This document shows, one piece after another, positions 60,132 to 64,000 of a stretch of DNA of 64,000 nucleotides. Source of the DNA: Gp13-AA77 sp035946735. Lineage in GTDB: Bacteria; Acidobacteriota; Terriglobia; UBA7540. How positions within the stretch are numbered: the stretch's first letter is position 1; each line of letters opens with the position of its first letter. The stretch is from positions 1 to 64,000 of the forward strand of contig DASYYZ010000215.1 of assembly GCA_035946735.1 (NCBI GenBank). Direction: 5' to 3'. The notes below the pieces were generated by a model. It had not been told where the DNA came from, made no database searches, and saw only the letters and a program-made list of their open reading frames with translations. The position numbers and the translations under genes are program-made.

Positions 60132-62579
60132 TCATTCACACCGCAGTGCGACCATCGGATCCACTTTGGCGGCGCGACGGGCTGGCAGGTAACTCGCGAT
60201 CCCGGCAACGATGGTCAGCAGCACCGAAACGGCGCCGAGCACGACGGGATCAGCCGGGCGGACTCCATAGAGCAAGTCGCGCAAGAGGCGTGTAAGGCCA
60301 AGCGAGCCCGCGATGCCGATCGCAATTCCGGTCAGCACCCAGCCCATGCTCCCTCTCACCACCATGTTTAACACATCGAACGCACATGCGCCGAGAGCCA
60401 TTCGAATGCCGATTTCATGCGTGCGCTGCGCCACCGAGTAGCTCACCACGCCCACAATGCCAACCGCTGCCAGCATCAAGGCCAGCACGGCAAAGGTGCT
60501 GAGGAGCAGCATGGGAAAGCGCCTCGAGCCCGTCGAGTCGTGGACGATGTTTTCCATGGTCTCGACGCCGGAAACCGGCCGGTCCGTCAGGAACTCCGCC
60601 AGTGCCTTTTTCACCAAGGGCGTGTAGGTGGCCGGCGCCGAAGTGGTCCGCACCACCACGTTCATGATAGGCCAGCCACCCTGCGTGTAGGGCCGAAAGA
60701 ATTGAGGATGCATGGGTTCGTCGAGGCCCAAGTAATGCACGTCTCCAACCACCCCCACTACGGTGAGGCGCGGGCCGTCTGAGCCGCCAAGCCTGATCGC
60801 TCTACCGACGGAATCTTCCTTGGGCCAGAACTTTCGCGCCATGGTCTCATTGATAACGATAACTCCAGGCGCGCTCAGCGAATCCTGATGGGTGAATTCG
60901 CGTCCCTTCAGGATTGGAATGCCCATCGTCCGGAAGTAATTCGGGCAAGCCACGCTGTAGCCCGCGCCCGGCATGTCGCCAGGTTTAGCAGCGGGCTGGC
61001 CCTCAATCTGGAAGCCTCGGCCGGCACCTCCTCCTGCAAGGGGCATATGAGCAACGGCGCCCACAGACACCACGCCGGGGATCGCGCTGAGATGCTCATC
61101 GAGGTCCTGGCAGAATCTTGGCAGTCCTGGAGGACCGTTATAGATTTCATCCTGCGGAACTGACATCTGCATGGTGAGCACGTTCTTGGGATTGAGACCT
61201 GGATCGACGCCGAGCAGGCGCGTGATGCTCTTGATCATCAACCCGGCGCCACAGAGCACCACCAGCGCCAAGGCCACTTCCGAGGTCACCAGGACGTTGC
61301 GCAAGCGGCCGCCGGCGGCCTGACTCGAACCCCGTCCGCCTTCCTTCAAGGGATCATTGATGCTGGCGTGCAAAGCGCTGAAGGCCGGCGCCAGGCCAAA
61401 CAGAGCGCCCGTGAAGAGGGAGACGACAAGAGCAAATCCGAGCACGCGGCCATCGAGTGCGATTGAATCGATCGCGCGCATCGGCAGGCCCAGGTTATCG
61501 AGGCGAAAAACGCGAAACAGTACGGTACTGCTCCACGCGGCCAGAACCATCCCTGCCGCGCCGCCCGATGCTGCCAGCAGGAGGCTCTCAGTCAACAACT
61601 GGCGCGCGATTCGCGAGCCCGCAGCGCCGAGCGCCCGCCGGATCGCGAATTCTTTCTGGCGCGCCGCGCCGCGCGCGAGCAACAGGTTGGCAACATTGAC
61701 GCAGGCGATTAGCAGCACAAATCCGACGGCGGCGAGCAACGCCAAGGTGGTGGTCCTGATCCCTTCCATTCCGAAGTCCGCCAGGGGCTGCACGGTGGCG
61801 CCCATGTTGACGTCTTCCGCCGGGTACTGTCGCGCCAAATGGCCGGCGATCGTGTTCATTTCCGCATCCGCCTGAGCTACGGTTACGCCAGGTTTGAGGC
61901 GCCCGATAGCGATAAAGCTATTCTCGTCGCGTCCGTAGTCTGTCTTGGTGTAGCCGACAGGCACCCAAAGCTGGCGCGGGTTGCTCCAAAACTGCCACTG
62001 GAACTCGCGGGGCATCACGCCGACCACCGTGAAGTCCGCGCCCTCAACCTCGATTGTCTGGCCCACGAGCGCCGGGTCGCCCGCGTAGCGCCGCTTCCAG
62101 AGACCATAACTCAGAACCACTTCATGATCCCGGCCGGCAAGTTCTTCTTCAGGCAGGAACGTGCCTCCAATAAAAGGCTTCACGCCCAGCACCGGAAAGA
62201 ATCCCGCTGTGACCCGAAGGCCCGACACCTGCTCCGGCTCCCCTTTGGTTCCCGTCGCGGAGAGATTGTAGCCTCGGCCCGCAGAGTCAAAGATGGCCAC
62301 GCTCTCGAAAGAGTGGCTCTGGCGCTGGAAGTCCCAGAAATTGGGCGCGGAAACGATATTCTGGTTGTCGGGGCCCTTGCCGAATGTCTCCCATACCAGC
62401 ACAAGTCGTTCAGAATCTGGGAACGGAAGCGGTTTGAGCAGCGTCGTATTGATCACGCTGAAGATTGTGGTGTTGGCTCCGATGCCGAGGGCGAGCGTGA
62501 TCACGGCTACAATGGTGAATCCTGGACTCCGGCCTAGCGTGCGGAGGCCGTAGCGCAGATCGTTCAAGAGCGTTCTCAT
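60132..62579 (-). CDS. ADOP-type ABC permease (MacB/FtsX duplicated)
   Basis: 815 residues from ATG 62579, with AAAGGGG 6 nt upstream. MRTLLNDLRYGLRTLGRSPG is the typical ADOP start, then TM1 (FTIVAVITLALGIGANTTIF). The MacB periplasmic core follows (LKPLPFPDSERLVLVWETFG; LWVPVGYTKTDYGRDENSFI), then FtsX helices (LALLAAVGFVLLIACVNVAN). A second MacB-like core comes next (NPKNVLTMQMSVPQDEIYNG), then a second FtsX set ending LPARRAAKVDPMVALRCE. This is the acidobacterial duplicated orphan permease layout, without its own ATPase gene nearby. The role is probably a mechanotransmitting or export permease using an ATPase encoded elsewhere; substrate unknown. Confidence 0.92.
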   Translation of the reverse strand: MRTLLNDLRYGLRTLGRSPGFTIVAVITLALGIGANTTIFSVINTTLLKPLPFPDSERLVLVWETFGKGPDNQNIVSAPNFWDFQRQSHSFESVAIFDSAGRGYNLSATGTKGEPEQVSGLRVTAGFFPVLGVKPFIGGTFLPEEELAGRDHEVVLSYGLWKRRYAGDPALVGQTIEVEGADFTVVGVMPREFQWQFWSNPRQLWVPVGYTKTDYGRDENSFIAIGRLKPGVTVAQADAEMNTIAGHLARQYPAEDVNMGATVQPLADFGMEGIRTTTLALLAAVGFVLLIACVNVANLLLARGAARQKEFAIRRALGAAGSRIARQLLTESLLLAASGGAAGMVLAAWSSTVLFRVFRLDNLGLPMRAIDSIALDGRVLGFALVVSLFTGALFGLAPAFSALHASINDPLKEGGRGSSQAAGGRLRNVLVTSEVALALVVLCGAGLMIKSITRLLGVDPGLNPKNVLTMQMSVPQDEIYNGPPGLPRFCQDLDEHLSAIPGVVSVGAVAHMPLAGGGAGRGFQIEGQPAAKPGDMPGAGYSVACPNYFRTMGIPILKGREFTHQDSLSAPGVIVINETMARKFWPKEDSVGRAIRLGGSDGPRLTVVGVVGDVHYLGLDEPMHPQFFRPYTQGGWPIMNVVVRTTSAPATYTPLVKKALAEFLTDRPVSGVETMENIVHDSTGSRRFPMLLLSTFAVLALMLAAVGIVGVVSYSVAQRTHEIGIRMALGACAFDVLNMVVRGSMGWVLTGIAIGIAGSLGLTRLLRDLLYGVRPADPVVLGAVSVLLTIVAGIASYLPARRAAKVDPMVALRCE

Positions 62580-62815
62580 GAGTACCCCTTTCGGGCAGAA
62601 ATCGACTGACTCATTGTGCCACCGGATCAACGAACCAATTCAGGTGCTTCTTGCAAGTTCCTGGCCAGTCGGTGCCGGCGCTAAATCGCCTATAAACCCG
62701 GTAGCGTCCCGGTTAGTGGGCGATGGCTGGCCGTATCGCCTGACCGCTTCCAGAGTATCGCGTCCGGAATTGAACATGGTGGGAAGCAGCGAATAGCGAA
62801 GAGTGAGGGGGAAAG

Positions 62816-63265
62816 ATGAAGACAGCATGCACTGTGCTTCGGATTCTGGTCCGGCTCATATGGCTGATCCTGCTCGTTCTCGGAGCAGTCCTATGGACTG
62901 GCCGCGATCAGTCGCTGATCGCTGCTCACGAGTTTCTGGGAGTGGCCTTCGTACTTGTTCTTTGGGCCCTCGCATACCTTGGTGTGCGCTGCGGCGTACG
63001 CCGAATCTACGCAGGCAGCATGAGTGTTCGGGACTGGAGGCCATCGCTCGTGGTTCTGTTGAGCGCGGTGGCTCCGGGCCTGGTTGGCACCGTCTTCTTC
63101 TGGGGCTTGGTTCTGCTGGTCTTCGGAATGACTCAAACCAGGATTCTGACCGGCAGTTCGCATTGGATCATCCAGGTGCTGCACCTGCTGGCGGGCGTCG
63201 TCGCCATCGGCTTTGCCGAAGCACTCGGCGCCCGGATCAAACGCCGATTAGCCGGTCTCGTATAG
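62816..63265 (+). CDS. small four-helix membrane protein of unknown function
   Basis: 149 residues with about four hydrophobic helices: LIWLILLVLGAVLWTG, EFLGVAFVLVLWALAYLGVR, LVGTVFFWGLVLLVFGM and IIQVLHLLAGVVAIGFAEAL. The charged loop VRRIYAGSMSVRDWRPSL separates the second and third helices. It resembles cytochrome b561-like or DUF-type membrane proteins in layout, and His-containing helices (SSHWIIQVLHLLAG) could bind heme, but I do not recognise a family. GGGGGAAAG is upstream of ATG 62816. It precedes the alcohol dehydrogenase by 74 nt. Confidence 0.7.
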   Translation: MKTACTVLRILVRLIWLILLVLGAVLWTGRDQSLIAAHEFLGVAFVLVLWALAYLGVRCGVRRIYAGSMSVRDWRPSLVVLLSAVAPGLVGTVFFWGLVLLVFGMTQTRILTGSSHWIIQVLHLLAGVVAIGFAEALGARIKRRLAGLV

Positions 63266-63339
63266 AGGAGAGCAAACTGCGCTCGGTCCGCCGGGTAACT
63301 CTCGTGGGCGAAAGAGCCAAACTCGCAAGGAACAATCGA

Positions 63340-64000
63340 ATGAAAGCCGCTGTCCTGCACGAATTCAAGCATCCCCTTGTGATCGAAGAAATCGAGCGGC
63401 CGGAGCCAGGGCCCGGAGACGTTCTGATACAAGTTGAGGCGTGCGGCGTCTGCCACTCAGACGTGCATGTGGCCGACGGAGACTGGCGCCAGTTTGCCGG
63501 CATCGTCAAGAAGCCGCTTGTACCCGGTCACGAGATCGCCGGCTGCGTCGTAGAAAAGGGCGCGGCGGTCGACGGTCTAAGCGTGGGAGATCACGTGGGC
63601 GTACCGTGGCTCCACTGGACCTGCGGCGAATGTGATTTCTGCCGGGCAGGTTTTGAGAACCTGTGTGCAGCCCAAAAGATCACCGGTGTCACCGTCGACG
63701 GGGGCTACGCGGAGTTCGTACGGGCTCCGGCCAGCCACACTGAGAGAATTCCGGAGGGTCTGAGTTCGACTGAGGCTGCGCCCTTGTTTTGTGCCGGCGT
63801 CACGGTCTATCGGGCGCTCAAGCAGGCGCAAATCGCTCCCGGCCAGCGTCTCGCTGTCTTCGGTATCGGAGGCTTGGGGCACCTCGCGGTCCAGATCGGG
63901 ATTGTGTTCGGCGCCGAGGTCATCGCGCTCGATCTCTATGAAGACAAGCTCGCCCTGGCCAAGTCACTGGGGGCTTCCGCGACTTTGAATGCCGCCGCGC
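63340..64000 (+). CDS. zinc-dependent alcohol dehydrogenase, MDR family (cut by window edge)
   Basis: The first 220 residues are visible, open to the right edge. Catalytic zinc ligands are Cys38 (CGVCHSD) and His64-Glu65 (VPGHEIAG). The structural zinc set is Cys95, Cys98, Cys101 and Cys109 (CGECDFCRAGFENLC). The cofactor domain starts AVFGIGGLGHLAVQIG with the GxGGLG motif and ALDLYEDK at the end of strand 2. This is the AdhP-type bacterial class (usually about 335-345 residues), oxidising alcohols with NAD+. GCAAGGAAC precedes ATG 63340. The C-terminal third lies outside the window. Confidence 0.92.
   Translation, partial: MKAAVLHEFKHPLVIEEIERPEPGPGDVLIQVEACGVCHSDVHVADGDWRQFAGIVKKPLVPGHEIAGCVVEKGAAVDGLSVGDHVGVPWLHWTCGECDFCRAGFENLCAAQKITGVTVDGGYAEFVRAPASHTERIPEGLSSTEAAPLFCAGVTVYRALKQAQIAPGQRLAVFGIGGLGHLAVQIGIVFGAEVIALDLYEDKLALAKSLGASATLNAAA

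Noticed and set aside
1..64000. CRISPR array
   Set aside because: No regularly spaced direct repeats and no cas-like genes were seen.
1..64000. Intact insertion sequence or rRNA operon
   Set aside because: No complete DDE transposase with terminal inverted repeats and no rRNA sequence were recognised; only integrases and a possible transposon fragment are present.

Overview
The window looks like a chromosomal segment from an Acidobacteriota bacterium, probably from soil or sediment and possibly a Bryobacter/Solibacter-type lineage. This is inferred from gene families, not from a marker gene. The families that point there are an Oar-like TonB-dependent receptor with an N-terminal carboxypeptidase-regulatory domain, an ADOP-type MacB/FtsX permease, a CRTAC1 (FG-GAP plus ASPIC/UnbV) secreted protein next to TPR proteins, a DUF3300/DUF2950 pair, stand-alone receiver proteins and a TraR/DksA-type zinc-finger protein. 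Base composition looks GC-rich.

The window has two halves of very different condition. The left part (about 0.4-33.7 kb) lies between tRNA-Leu(CAA) and tRNA-Arg(UCU) and is a zone of gene decay. It holds a shattered tyrosine integrase beside tRNA-Leu, fragments of a GHKL ATPase, a frameshifted cytochrome b, a truncated short-chain dehydrogenase, relics of glycogen phosphorylase and GlgX, an HtrA protease that lost its catalytic histidine segment, an ECF sigma fragment, a broken RND efflux pump, and a frameshifted integrase whose 3' end runs through tRNA-Arg antisense. Islands of intact genes sit inside it: a NarL-type histidine kinase/response regulator pair, DUF2950 and DUF3300 envelope proteins, coupled receiver-only proteins, zinc-finger proteins, a FecR-domain protein, a P-type proton ATPase with PPK2, and an RraA-like protein.

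The most interesting feature of the left half is a segmental duplication. The set [TraR-type zinc finger and a small MxRYDxFKR protein] diverging from [receiver A, receiver B, small secreted protein], plus the promoter and 5' end of the sensor kinase, is present twice (about 6.6-14.2 kb and 23.4-26.6 kb). The copies have decayed differently: copy 1 kept the kinase, DUF3300 and DUF2950 but has a frameshift in the secreted protein; copy 2 kept the secreted protein but lost most of the kinase and has a stop codon in the small protein. Both copies conserve a dyad AATACC-N8-GGTATT between the divergent genes. Receiver B in both copies lacks the conserved lysine. This suggests an unusual signalling and envelope-stress module without a canonical output.

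The right part (33.8-64 kb) has no frameshifts that I could see and reads as normal chromosome. In order it holds two APC amino-acid transporters, a JmjC/cupin protein with a small Tat-type protein, a heterodimeric ABC exporter with asymmetric ATP sites, a GH127/DUF1680-like protein, and a CRTAC1-TPR-TPR-TPR-TonB receptor cluster for secretion or uptake at the outer membrane. Then come a sugar-acid type catabolic set (SSS symporter, galactonate-dehydratase-like enolase, SDR), gamma-glutamyltransferase, an ADOP permease, a small membrane protein and the start of a zinc alcohol dehydrogenase.
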